A stretch of DNA of 64,000 nt from Rhopalosiphum padi. Its lineage: Eukaryota; Arthropoda; Insecta; Hemiptera; Aphididae. The translations under genes were made by a program, and so were the position numbers. Positions 12,801-25,160 of the stretch are shown piece by piece. Position 1 is the stretch's first letter. The number at the start of each line of letters is the position of its first letter. The notes under the pieces are model-generated. The model ran no database searches and was not told the origin of the DNA. It saw only the letters and a list, made by a program, of their open reading frames with translations. The stretch is from NCBI RefSeq assembly GCF_020882245.1, contig NC_083599.1, positions 76,987,745 to 77,051,744 on the forward strand, written 5' to 3'.

Positions 12801-14261
12801 ACTCTCCTAGTCCAAGTGGAGGACATGATGGTTGCTGGGCATAACCTGTGGTTTCTAGACACAAAACACAAATAAAGCATTAAACTATATGCGTATTTTA
12901 TTGTTTTCATAGTTTTGTTTTTGTTTATTTCACATGCAAATATAGCTGTTTAGCGGAGATAATGTCATCTCACCAATATTATTACAATGGTCAAAGAATA
13001 GGTTATAGCATAATCAACTGTATGCTGTTGGCATTAATATTAATGTTAGAGTCGATTTATCTATTATTTATTATCTAGAACATGGATCACCAATTAGTAT
13101 TTTTTTGAAGGGCCACATTAGGAATCTAAAAATGTTTCGCAGGCCATTAAAATTCTAAGTACATGTTTACATAATTTAATAATAATATATCATTAATATT
13201 TAACAAAAATAATAACAATATAATGTTGTCGTAATATTTGTTATTTATTCTTTGTCTGCGGGCCGGATAAAATGTGTTTGCGGGTCGCCATTTGGTGACC
13301 CATGATTTAAAACATATCATACGCTTTTATTGATATTTTAATTTTTAAGTAAATTATGGTTATGTACTTATATAAAGTATTATAACTTTAAAATACTCGT
13401 CAAGTCGTAACAGTCGTCAATAAAAACCTATGAGATTTTGAGCCTACATAATTAAAAAATCACTTTTACAACTAATTTTAAATTAACTTATATTTGTAAA
13501 TATATATATACTCTTGTACAGTTTTTTTATATTTTTAAACAATGATTCTATTAAAATGTTGGATGGATCGCTGGAGGCAGTTATATATAAATGATCTTAA
13601 TCAATATCAATTAGAATAATATACCTATATACAGTAATCATATCTGATACATAAATATATATAGACAAATAACTATGAAATATATGTTAATAAAATGTAT
13701 GAGTATATAATTTACTAAATAGATTATGGTCATCAAGAATCAAGATTGTTGCTACGAGACATACTGTAATACAGATGATATTCAGATATTCTGTACACTA
13801 TTTCGTATAAATTATATAAACCGCGTATTTATCAGGTATTTAAATCCATAAAACAATATTTAAATATCTTAAACATAATAAACCTTAACTTAAAAATAAT
13901 AATCACAAAATCCAATTAATATTTGCTATGTATATTATTCCATTATAAAAAAAATTATTATTATTATCATAAATTAGTGGAGTAACATTGTAAAATACTG
14001 ATTAAATAACTAATAACTATGAATTATAACGACTACAGAGTGTAAACTAAGTTTAAAGCAAATTAAAATATATTAAAAATATAAATCTATAATATTTAAA
14101 AATTAAATAATAACAAATCGAAATTATAAATGAGAGCAAATATAAAATAATATTTATAATAAATAAATGTATGCTCATTACTCACTTTGTTTTGTCTCGG
14201 CTGCCACCCAGGAGGATGTAATAAAAAGTAAAATGTAGAATGTTCTTGATATTGACTCCAT
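9824..14261 (-). CDS. Secreted protein paralog 2 (five exons)
   Basis: Proposed exons on the minus strand are 14261-14186, 12854-12648, 11267-11113, 10278-10042 and 9862-9824. The first four have GTGAGT, GTACGT, GTGAGT and GTAAGT donors, AG acceptors and consistent phases. The last exon is the least certain: it adds 12 codons and a stop, followed by AATAAA at 9802-9797. The product is about 237 aa. Residues 1-20 form a signal peptide (hydrophobic core, cut near VAA-ET). The mature part carries SCPP, EYFEVATIQ, MYGCAY, GHCDD, FECI, YRCA and SQCD, giving six visible cysteines, and ends in a KPLIEPPPKKEEP tail. The exon-2 motifs are shared with the left paralog. I do not recognise the family. 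An extracellular role is inferred from the signal peptide. Confidence 0.65.
11630..11872. mobile_element. Small MITE in intron 2 of secreted paralog 2
   Basis: CAGTGGCAGATACAG at the left end and GATCCGCCGCTG at the right end are imperfect inverted repeats (CAGYGGCRGAT). The interior is AT-rich with no coding frame. No clear target duplication was seen. Confidence 0.5.
13081..13304. mobile_element. hAT-like MITE in intron 1 of secreted paralog 2
   Basis: The termini CATGGATCACCAA and TTTGGTGACCCATG are inverted repeats. The flanking octamers ATCTAGAA and ATTTAAAA agree at six of eight positions, consistent with an old 8-bp duplication of the hAT type. No coding capacity. Confidence 0.6.
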
Positions 14262-14365
14262 CGTTTGTTGTAAACGACCGCGATTAAGTTTGTAATGGAC
14301 GTGAATAACGTTTAAAGATTACAGTTGGACACAAACCAAAGAGTGAATTAAAAATCTGACGGTAG

Positions 14366-14404
14366 CACACTGATTCTGAACCGCTCTCTACATGCATTTT
14401 TATA
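14366..14404 (-). promoter_or_regulatory. TATA/initiator core promoter of secreted paralog 2
   Basis: On the minus strand TATAAAA begins at 14404, and a TCAGT initiator has its A at 14371, 33 nt downstream. This is the arthropod TATA-Inr spacing. It would give a 5' UTR of about 110 nt before the ATG at 14261. The initiator is conserved upstream of the left paralog but its TATA is not. Confidence 0.5.
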
Positions 14405-15129
14405 AACTATCACGGCGGCGATCGTGCAGGTGGTGGTCCCTACCACCGATTGCACGTCAGGAGCATTGTCATATACATAATATACGAATGATAGGTCGAA
14501 CAATGTAGGTACGTCACTGTATTCGTTTATTTATAAATATGTTTTGTGGCTAAAGACGAATTCTTTACTTTTGAAAGGATTCATGTACGTATGTTATTCG
14601 TTGACAACATAAATATTAGGTATAAATTAATTAAAATTAGGTAAAGTCGAAAAAATGTAAAAATGTATAATTTACAAGTTTAAACTTTAAAGTACTATAA
14701 AAATAAAATAACTATATTTTAAAATTCATAGTAAAATGTATAAACTATTTTTGGTTTACATCTCACTATTGCATACAATACCGTTAATTAGTTATTATAT
14801 TAATTTTATTTATAAGATGAGTGAAATTCGTTGAATTAAAACTCTTATCATTGTTTAAAAATAAATTTAAAAAAATCAGTATTAACAAATTTAAATAACT
14901 CAAAATAAGTATAGTGCACAAATTAATTAAAAATATTTCTTACAATTTTTTCAGTTAAAATTGAAAAAAAATCATCTTTAATATCCAGAATGTTTTATAC
15001 TTTGAACTAAGCTCTTTTAATAAAATATAATCAATGCAATCTGACCGCACGTGTAATAATAAAAATAAAAATAAAAATCGTACAAAATCGAAATCCTATC
15101 AGTAATAATATTCTAACTAGATAGTTAGA

Positions 15130-15797
15130 ACCTTTATTTTCCTGATCCTTGTAATACTTATTATTTACTTTGGCGCCCAATTAAACGATTCTCTTGTTTA
15201 GCTGAAACGACGTGTGTGGTCGGTCAAACCATATAATATTATATACGCGTATAGTATACCTATTCGACATATATATATATATAGAGATTACTGCTACCGC
15301 GACTAAGAATTTATCGACGAGGGACGAGGGCGCAAGCATATTGTATGTATGGTGTATACGTTATCGTATATTCGTATTGTTCGGAAATTTTACCCACTTC
15401 CAAGGCCGTCATTCGACAAGAGGGCGTTTACAAAATATATGGTGGTATACTATAGTATATTTCTTGCCGTTTCCTTTGTCCGCCGTATAACCGAGCGAAC
15501 CACGTTTTATAATAACATGTATACGCATACACCTAACGTTATTGTTACTCATCCTCCCTCAGCCCTCCGTGCTCGTAAAATGACCGCGAATATGCAGAAA
15601 TTGTTTTCACAGGATCGTAATTAATATGTGTTATAGATTCAGGTTTCGGTTTATTTTATTATTTATTTTAGTACCTATGGATAATTGTATTTAATTAGTA
15701 GGTTAGTATATGCTTACATAGATAAATATTTTATACTGGACAGGTATAATCGATTTTGTGAGGATGAGTGGAGGGGGTGTCTACATGTTAACGTATA
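15130..15797. repeat. Duplicated block, copy 2
   Basis: Partner of 5925-6565. The core 15256-15745 is nearly identical to copy 1 and keeps the same 91-codon frame (15349-15624). Immediately after it the copy is interrupted by an insert (15799-16400) that is absent from copy 1. Homology then resumes with CGTTTCGACGCTAGTCAATT. Confidence 0.8.
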
Positions 15798-15798
15798 G

Positions 15799-16400
15799 CG
15801 GCGGTCGTCATAACCGCACACATTTGATTCACCATTAAATACGCTTTAGGAATCAAATGTGGCAAACCAAAACAAAGTTTTAATCATAATCCAAATTGTG
15901 AATTTTTGTTAGGTATCGTAATTTTTTTTGATATTGGAATAGAACTGATTTTTATTTAGACCTAATCTCGAAAGTTATTTTTATGATTTTGTGACCTTGA
16001 TAAACATGATTAACTGCAAGTGTGCGATACTAAACGACGTAATGTGTGCGGTATTGAACGGTTTGATTTAGGGTAAATATGTTCATTTTAAAGTGAGTTA
16101 TAGCTATGTAAAATAATACAACATTAAAATGTTCATAACTCACTTTAAAATGATAATATCAAAAACAGCATATGTCATTGTCTAGATAATATTCTTACCT
16201 TTAAATTTGATAATAGGTAAATTTACTCTAATATTAAAGCTAACATCATAAAATGTATCCTGCCGAACGGAAATTTGTTATGATGTACGTTAGTAAGACA
16301 GAGACAACACGTGCTGGTATGGCGTCCTCTTAAGGTATATTAAGTGTGCGGTTTTAAACGATGACCTTTTTTTGAAAGTGTGCGGTTATGAATGACGCCC
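15799..16400. mobile_element. Insert with inverted CATAACCGCACAC ends
   Basis: The left end reads GCGGTCGTCATAACCGCACA. The right end is its imperfect complement (GTGTGCGGTTATGAATGACG). The interior has further GTGTGCG repeats near 16020, 16045 and 16345 and no gene. The empty site is seen in the duplicate at about 6580. Confidence 0.6.
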
Positions 16401-16499
16401 ACGGTAGTTGTTTCTCGTACACCGTTTAAAGTCCGCTGACAGCGTTTCGACGCTAGTCAATTATCTCTTAGTTCACGATAGGTACTACAGTCAATAGTC

Positions 16500-16720
16500 A
16501 ATTTATAATACCTATTATGATATATGATCCGTGTATTGCTTATAAAAACAAATAAATAACATTCAGTTAGGTACCTACAGGTCGCCATGTAGACTATAAC
16601 CTTGATATGGGCAGCAGTTAATACAATGTTTAACATGGGTTGTTTAGCGGAACGTCGCGTTTTCGAATTTTCTAAGGGCATTCGTCGCCGCCGCCGACAT
16701 CTATACACCTGCAGCTGACA
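16500..16720. repeat. Segment homologous to 6.95-7.18 kb
   Basis: Right-hand end of the segmental duplication. Similarity to 6946-7180 runs through TTTCGAATTTTCTAAGGGC and stops near 16725. Reading frames on both strands are not conserved enough to call a gene. Confidence 0.6.
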
Positions 16721-16729
16721 CCGTACGAT

Positions 16730-18362
16730 ATACACACATATAATATACATATATACAAAAAAGTATCATGAAAATATTTACGACTACAGCCCCCGACGAA
16801 CGAATACAACATTCCACGAAACACCGTCCGAGTTGATTTTTTTTATACTACACGCGTTGGCGCGTTGCCTGCACCATATATTATAATAAATGTATAAGCC
16901 CAACGCCCCCCGAGTGTGTTCATAAAGATAAAGGGTATAGGGATTAGGATAGGTGTCGGTGTATCGTCCGCGTAAAATTAAACGACGTGTGCTGAACATT
17001 TTAGGAGTAAAAACAGCTCTACTTGCACCGCAAAAAATATTTAATTTAATATATATTTGAGTAGAAAATTCAATCGAACGCCGCAAACCCAGTTGGATCG
17101 GATTTTTTTTTTAATCGTTAAAAGATCCCTGACTGGCCCGATTACTTAATTACTTTGCGGTGACGACTTGAGACGTTTGAACATACTTCAAATAGCGACT
17201 TCAAATTGCAGGACTTACACTCACAGTAGGTAGGCGATATAATATAATATTATTATCGTCATCATGACGTGTGCGTACATGTATTTTATTGCAAACATAT
17301 TATGTGTCGAGTGTCACATGAGAAACGGTGCACATTATTATCGTCCGAGATTATTATCAGTAGGTGTCAGGTGAGTTGCGTCCGGCCAAAAAAGGTTACT
17401 CTTAAATACATTTGATTAGTTCATTTGAAAAAAAATAAGTTCATTAGCAGTTATTTTATTACGTTAAACCAAAAATGGATAAATATAAGCAAAAGAAGAA
17501 TTGTTGAGTTGGCTGGTCCTTTAAGTCCCAGTTTTTAATAGCATCATAAATTAAGTATTACAGACTATTATAAAACCGACTATATTAATTACATAATTTA
17601 CATATGATTCCATTTTATTGTATAAATTGCATTCCATTATTATACCACATTATAAATACTATTATACTAATAATTTACAAATTATGTAATTCAACATATT
17701 AAAAAAATTATGCATGATTAAAAAAATAACAATTTTTATTTTTAGATTTATTTCGTATAGTTGTGTAGTATTTTATTAATCATCAAAATTAACTATAAAA
17801 TAAACTAAAAAATGTATTTTATATGCTCAAAAATGTAAGGAACATCACGAACATTATTGTGATACTTACTGACAATATAGACAATTATTAATTACTAAAT
17901 TAATATCAGCTGATATTTTAATGAAACAACTTCTAATTATATAAAAACGGAATAGTTTTTTTTTATTATTTAAATAATCAACTGAATTTATAAAGAACGC
18001 AATGCTGAAAATATTATTCTATTATTTAAAATAATCGATGTATAGATATAATATAATGCTAGTATATAAGTATTATTAAATATTCTAGTCTCACAGTTTC
18101 ACTATTTACATTAAAATAATTTTATAAGAAAAGGAAGCACCCTTTACAAATAAACTATATATATTTACATTATCATATTTAAATCAAATAGTCTGATTGA
18201 ACATTAAATTATATGTAGCATTAGAAATATCATCAGTGAATATGTCAATAACAAATGTACAAAGTATCAAGATAAAATATAATTTACATCAATGTAATAT
18301 TTACATTAAAACAATATTTAATTATACTAATATCTGTAAAAATTGTTTTCAATTAATATACT
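16730..18362. other. Non-coding stretch
   Basis: A GC-richer patch at 16790-17100 contains a 100-codon minus-strand frame without splice or motif support. It is probably regulatory or repeat DNA. The rest is AT-rich and nothing recognisable was seen. Confidence 0.4.
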
Positions 18363-18512
18363 AGTGACGATTTAACTTATGAAAAATAGCATTAAACGCC
18401 CCTCCAAACAGATCATCGACCATAGATCAGTATACATTAATCACTGGCTCACACAGACTTATCATATTCGGTAAGCCATATTTGGCCTATAAGCTCAAAT
18501 CGTCAGTGTCAA
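18363..18512. mobile_element. Possible short MITE
   Basis: GTGACGATTTAACTTA at the left and TAAGCTCAAATCGTCAG at the right form an imperfect inverted repeat about 150 bp apart. No target duplication was established. Confidence 0.35.
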
Positions 18513-18755
18513 TAATTTGTATAAAATAAAAAAGTTTTCATTTATATTCCTGAAACTCAATAGTTTACATATATGATTAGCAAGGTTTTGCTTTATAGAG
18601 GAATAATTCCTCTCTTGTCTTGTGTTAGAAATTTACGAACCCCTTAATAATAATTCTTCCTGCAGGAGAAGGTAACATAAATAATATATTATGTTAACTT
18701 ACTGTCCTCTAACTGTTACCTAGTTTTATTTTTATTACAATTATTGCAACACATA

Positions 18756-18893
18756 TAGTGAAACTTCCAATTAATGGTCACCGAAGGGACCGTAAATAAT
18801 GACCGCTATTAGTGACAATACATGACATAACACTTGATGAGATCACGGAAAACTACCGTTACACAAAGATAACCGTTAACGGAAGTTTCACTG
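18756..18893. mobile_element. pogo/Tc1-type MITE with TA target
   Basis: The inverted ends are TAGTGAAACTTCC (left) and GGAAGTTTCACTG (right). TA flanks both sides (18754-18755 and 18894-18895). The 138-bp interior is non-coding. TIR sequence and TA target fit pogo/Tc1-like MITEs. Confidence 0.65.
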
Positions 18894-18895
18894 TA

Positions 18896-20198
18896 ATATC
18901 TATGGATGCAAGTGGTCACGATTATTATAGCAGGTAAGAAGAACAGTACGCAATGTCAAATGAAATTTTGAGTGAAAAAATCGCACTTTATTTGTAATCG
19001 ATGGATATAGATTTCGTTTCCATAAAAATTTAAAAAATAATATATATTATATAATATATATAATATATCGATATTGCTGTACTAAAAAGACTTATATATT
19101 ATTCATTTAAATAAAAACATTAGAAATTATATGAAACGGTTAGAAAAAAACCAAATTGACATAACTGAATTTATACAAATACTATTATATAAGTTTTTAC
19201 CATTGCCATAATACCTACGACTTTTACTAAATTATACTAACATTTTTAACTTCAATAAATATCATACCTATTCGTTTTTACCAGTGCCAACATTTTTTAA
19301 TAAAAACCAAAATTTTTAATAACAGATTTTAATATCAAAAAAACATTTTTAACCTTTAGAAATATCATATACGTTTTAATCATGTGCCAACATTAAAAAA
19401 AAAAACAAAACATAATTTTTAACCTACCTGTATAAAAATGTAAAGGAAAATTAAGCTTTTTTAATTTTAATTTACGTATTTCAGTTGATTTAATTTAAAA
19501 TTTCGGGCCGCAATTCGTATGCACCTCAAAATATCTCGGGCCGAAATTCAGAAGAAATTTTGACCGCGGGACGCAACTATAGTAGCCACCAAAAGTATGC
19601 AGTCTTGTGAAAACCCAATAGTATATGGGTGGCGGAGTCCGGTAGACCTTGTAAAAACTAATAATTATTAACATATGATCCTGGTAATACATTATGATGT
19701 TTGGATTGTATGTTTATAAGGTCAACTTGTGCCCATGAGTTGAAAGTTGACTCTAAAATTGGTTTGGATTCTAATCCTATTCTTGGGTGCATTGCGTTTT
19801 TCTGGCATTGAATACATTATTTTAAGTAAATCATAACTGTTTCGTGTGTTATATTGCAATATTTATTTTTCAGTTCAGTCTTCATACGATTTTGTCCTCC
19901 ACGGCTTATAGCAGAATGTGTTTCGTGAAGAATATATCAAATAATTCGTCAATTTTTACGCAATACAATACAACATTTGTTTCGTTAACTGGTCCAATAA
20001 GGCATTTTTTTCTTTTTTTTTTTTTAAATATCGTACTTATATACTAAAAAATATTCCTTCATTGTTTTACTTACATCGATAATTTTTAAACACGTTTTTG
20101 ATTTTTTAACTTGTTCAATAACATCATCAAAATCACTGAACCGTTGTTCATAAGAATACTTTTCATTTTTTCGTTGAAAGTTGTATGAACAGTCTGTA
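18896..20198. other. Non-coding stretch
   Basis: AT-rich sequence with no supportable gene. A GC-richer patch at 19500-19650 (CGGGCCG repeated) looks like a repeat fragment. Confidence 0.4.
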
Positions 20199-20228
20199 CC
20201 CTAACAGCACAGACCTTCCCGGGTACCG
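20199..20228 (+). repeat. Left terminal inverted repeat of two-gene transposon
   Basis: Thirteen bases are perfectly inverted relative to 28491-28503, followed by an imperfect continuation. A TA dinucleotide precedes it. Confidence 0.7.
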
Positions 20229-20241
20229 CCTATATAGAGCC

Positions 20242-20355
20242 CAATTGATACTTAACAGGAATTTCCTGATGGGCTGCATTTCGACCTCTCCGGAACCTCC
20301 CGTGTAGTACTCAATTGATACCTAACAGGAACTTCCCGATGGGATGTATTTTAAT
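20242..20355 (+). repeat. Left subterminal direct repeats
   Basis: Two units about 70 bp apart start at 20242 and 20312. They share CAATTGATACYTAACAGGAA and a following GATGGG. The TAACAG core also occurs in the TIR itself. Confidence 0.65.
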
Positions 20356-22370
20356 CGTCCCAAGACTTACCCAGTAATTCCAGTTAAATTGTAACCTTAA
20401 TGTATTTACATTTTATGTTTAATTTATAATTGCATTAGTAAAAATCATATAATCCTTGTAATAATATTATATACTTCTAAATTTATTAATCAACAATAAA
20501 TAATATGTTCATTGTCGACGTTTGTAAATAGAATAGAATCTGCTTAATATACTTAATAATTTTAATGTGATTTTTATACGGCTATATTATAGTATTAATC
20601 ATTTATTTATTGCAATCAACTTACTATATTATTATATTAGGAATATTATATTAAATTATAATATTATGATTCTAACATATAAACTGTAAACATTAAACAA
20701 TATTAAAATCTATAGAATAATATTATGGCGGCATGGCTCATTACGCAATATGCGCCGATATCGCGGAGTATGGATAGTTTGATGTTTACTTGGAAATATA
20801 AGCTATTTTTATATTTTTCATGAATATTCTTAGAGTATACTTCTGCACCCTACCCACATGATAGACGACGCCGATACCATGCAATACGATAAGACTGACC
20901 AATGCGTATCTACTATTCTATTATATACTATCTAATATATATATTGTTTATGGTGTTATAACTTATCGATTATTGAATAATAAGTATTGTTATTTGTTAA
21001 GATTATTTGACTTTTATTTTTTAAACATTTACATTTCGATTTCAACCGTTCTTGGTGCTTGTCGTTTCAACGTTATTCATTGCGTCACTCCATGCTTATT
21101 GCTTATATCCACGTGGTTTATAATTTGTAAGTATAATGTATATTATTGCTATTATACTAAGGTACAATATATTATGTATTTATTGTAATATAATTTATCA
21201 CACTATTTATTTTTATTTTAGCTGGCTGTTGCACAAACCTGAACAGTGAACTGATCACTGCATAAAATATAGTTGATACTTGATAGTCTGTAAGTCATTT
21301 TGTAATTATATTTATTTACAAAGTTAAATATATATATTAATATTAATAATTATTTAAAATATTCATCTATGTATAACCATAATATTAGTATATCTACTAA
21401 ACGTACAATATTTAAAAAATAATTTATCTACTATATATGTAACAAAATAACAGTCGATAAAGTAAAAAAGTTATTGATACCAACCTGAATTAGGTCTATA
21501 ACCAAATAAATATCTCATCACATTTTTGCTTAGACCTCTAATAATCTTTAAAATAAACTAAACATTTTTTCTTTAAATAAATATTTTAATGTTATACCTA
21601 GAAAGAACTAATTTTAAACATGGTTTTTTTACAATCATTTCTTATACTTATACTGATGAATCTTTATGTCATGAAATTAATATACTTGATATTATTTGAT
21701 GGATAACAATCCATTTTAATTTCTTTAGCTAAATGGAATGTGAATTATTCAATTATCACCAAAACTAATTCTAGTTTGCAAAAAATATTAAAAAGGTATA
21801 GTTGTTTTGAAATTTTGAATAATGATTGTAGTGTTGGAGTTTTCAATTAATTTAATTCTTTATAAATATAAGCTAATATAGTTTATATAACAATATCGAC
21901 TAAGGTTTACATTTTATATTATATTAATTGCATCAAAGTAATAATTAATGTTTAAAACTAAATACTAGTAAGTACATACATATTATTAAATGTTTATGGT
22001 ACAGTTGACTATAAATTAGAAAAATATTGCCTGTTTATCTATCTCAGTCTTTTATAAACTGTCAAGACTTGAAATGGGTGAATTCATTAAATTTATATTC
22101 AATGGTGTGGTGAACTCAAATATTGTCAGAGACTAGCATTTTTTTTACAATTACCAAAATACCACCTTATCTACCATATACACATTACACTTCTATTAAA
22201 TAAAAATGATGATTAGTTTAGTATATTACCCCACTCACTCACCCATCAAGAAACTCAAAAACAGTCTTTCGATTATTCTTTTTGCCATCTCGCTGCTTAT
22301 ATTATTTGTATTTTACAAACAAGTATATTTTATTGTTTTTATATTTAGCTATATACTCAAGATTAAAACC

Positions 22371-25016
22371 ATGTCAGATTTAAGTAGCACTGAAGACGAT
22401 GTAGGAATTATGGAATTAAAGTATGTATTTAATAATTATTATTATTTAGGACATAGACTTCATACAATTGATCATTTAGTTATTACATAATATATATGCA
22501 ATTAACTCTTTTTGTTTATAATAAAGTATGTATTTATAGTCACTTATCCCAATATGGCAAAATATTAACAAAATATAAATTTGGTTACATACCCTGAAAA
22601 ATGATGTTTAATAAAAAAAAATGAAATCTATTATGTTCTATCAATATTTAAATTTTATAATAATAAATAATCAGTTGGTTTATCTTATCTTTTTTTTTGG
22701 TAGGCATTTGTTTGTAGTAATATTATATTAAGTATAAATTCATAGTAGGTACCCATATGTAATGTAATTTTTCTAATCTAACAACATTAGGTAATTACAA
22801 AATAAATAAATGATTAAATATATCAATATAACCGAAAAATAAATTTTAACCAAGTATTAGATACTATCTAAAAATTTTTATTTAATTTTTAGTTACACTA
22901 TAAATATTATTAATTTTTACATAGACTTAGAAGACCAGATAATGAAATATCAGCCAGACAATTAAGACGAAGAATTTGCTATGATACACAACTTCTAACT
23001 AAAAAATTATTTCCAGATGTTTGTACTAATAAGTCTTCTGGAATATCTGTTTCTCCTAATTGTGACCAATATATTGTTCCCGATTCATTACATGACTCAA
23101 ACAATGATTTAGAGAAAAGTTATTCTTCAGAAAAATGCACAAATTATATTACAAATAATAACCAGTTGTTACAATCAAATAGTGGTTTTTCTTTGCCATC
23201 CACATCTAATCAAAACGATTTCTTGTCTGAAAAAAATGAAACTTCTTTCAGAACTAAAATAACAACCTGGGCTGTTACAGAACAAATAACTCATAAATCT
23301 TTGAATAAATTACTTCAAATTTTAAAGACTCATTCTTGCCATAGTGATTTACCATCCGATTGTCGATCTTTATTAAATACCCCTAGAACTACAGTTATAA
23401 AGGAAGTTTATCCTGGTTACTATTGGCATAATAGTTTGGAAAATGGAATACAAGATTTTTTGAAATATAAAGGTCATCTTATAAAAGAAACTATTGAATT
23501 GGTTATCAATATTGATGGGCTTCCTATCAGTAAATCCTCAAGCAGTCAATTATGGCCAATTCTAGGATCAGTTTTTGGTTTTAAAGATATTTTTATTGTT
23601 GGAATCTATCATGGAAATTCTAAAAAACCTGAAAATGCTAATTTATTTTTAGAAAGATTTGTTGAAGAATCGAAACATGTTATAGAAAATGGTATTTTTT
23701 TTAATAACAAAAAGTTAAGTTGTATAATAAAACTCATCTGTGCAGATGCTCCAGCAAAATCGTTTATTTTAAATGTCAAAGGACATACTGGGTACTCAAG
23801 TTGTACAAAATGCTGGGACGAAGGTGAATATTATGAAAGAAGAATTTGTTTTTCAGATACGGCAGGAAAAGAAAGAACGGATCGTGAATTTTTTTTAAAA
23901 AGTGATGAAAATTATCATTTAGGTGCTAGTGCTCTTGATGAAATTCCATTATTAGGCCTTGTTACCAATGTGCCATTGGACTATTTGCATTTAATTTGCT
24001 TAGGTGTTATTAAAAAACTTATTCATTTGTGGTTTTGTGATAGCCTTAAAGTAAGATTGCAATTTCGAAAAATTAAAATAATTTCTAATTTATTAAAAAA
24101 CAATATATACCCATATGTGCCTTTAGAATTTCAAAGAAAACCTAGAGCATTAGAGTTTTATAAGCAATGGAAAGGAACCGAGTTTAGACAGTTTTTGCTG
24201 TACAGCGGTCCAGTTGCCTTAAAAAATGTTTTGTCTGATGAAGTATACAATCATTTTATGACTTTACACGTAGCGATCACTATCCTTTCTTCAAACAATT
24301 TATGCACTGATGAACCAAATTTACTCTATGCCCATCAACTACTTCAACATTTTGTTACATCTTTTAAAACTATCTATGGACATCACCATGTTTCACATAA
24401 TGTTCATGGTTTACTTCATATAGTACAAGATGTAAGAAATTTTGGATCATTGGACATGTTTAGTACTTTCAAATTTGAAAATTTTATGCAAAAAATGAAA
24501 AAACTTTTACGGAAAGATGACAAACCTCTTCAACAAATTGCTCGAAGGATTCATGAGATCATATGTTTTCGTGAAGAAGAAACTATGCCTTTTTTGTATA
24601 ATGATAACATAAGTTTCAAAAACACTCATACCAATGGTCCTCTTTTAAATAATTGTTCAGATTTTCAGTTTTCAACTTTGTTATTTAAAAATATGACATT
24701 TAAAATTCAAACAAAAGCAAATAATATTTGTGGTCTTACTTCAGGGAAAATAGTTATCATCGAGAATATAATATGCTCCAAAATAAATAATGAAAGTTAC
24801 ATAATCGGCAAAGAATTTTTAGAAATGAAACCATTGTATACTAAACCTTGTTTATCTTCTCATTTGGGTATTTATAAGGTTTCAAATCTTTCTATAAGGG
24901 AAATGTTTTCCTTAAATAATATTATCACAAAATACTTTTTGTGTAAAATTGATTTGGAATGTTATGCCGCCTTTCCACTTTTACATATTGACAATGATGA
25001 AAGACCTAGCTTATAA
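22371..25016 (+). CDS. CACTA/Transposase_21-like transposase
   Basis: Exons 22371-22420 and 22925-25016 join in phase across a GTATGT...ACATAG intron to give 713 aa. Likely untranslated exons precede it: one ending at 21126 (GTAAGT), 21222-21289 (GTAAGT), and the start of 22349-22420. Conserved blocks are INIDGLP (D214), an SSSSQLWPILG strand, ICADAPA (D291), KGHTGYSSCTKC with a zinc-type CxxC, DYLHLICLGV, a late HNVHGLLHIV block, and FKFENFM (E535). D214, D291 and E535 are the likely catalytic DDE triad, judged by likeness to tnp2/Transposase_21 proteins. The reading frame is intact. It would cut and join the element ends in the nucleus. Its paralog at 49-51 kb keeps the same blocks at nearly the same spacing. 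Confidence 0.8.
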
Positions 25017-25160
25017 AATTTAAATCAATAATACAAGCTTAAACCCAATAGGTTAGATAGAATTTTAATTTTATTTGTTTTTCAACTATTATATAACCTA
25101 TGGTTTTTAGAAAATTGTTTTTGTAAAAAAGACATTAAACTAATTTAGAAAAATTTGTAG

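Noticed and set aside
16784..17086. 100-codon minus-strand ORF
   Set aside because: Unusual residue pattern, no homology-like motif, no splice context; GC-rich patch likely regulatory or repeat.
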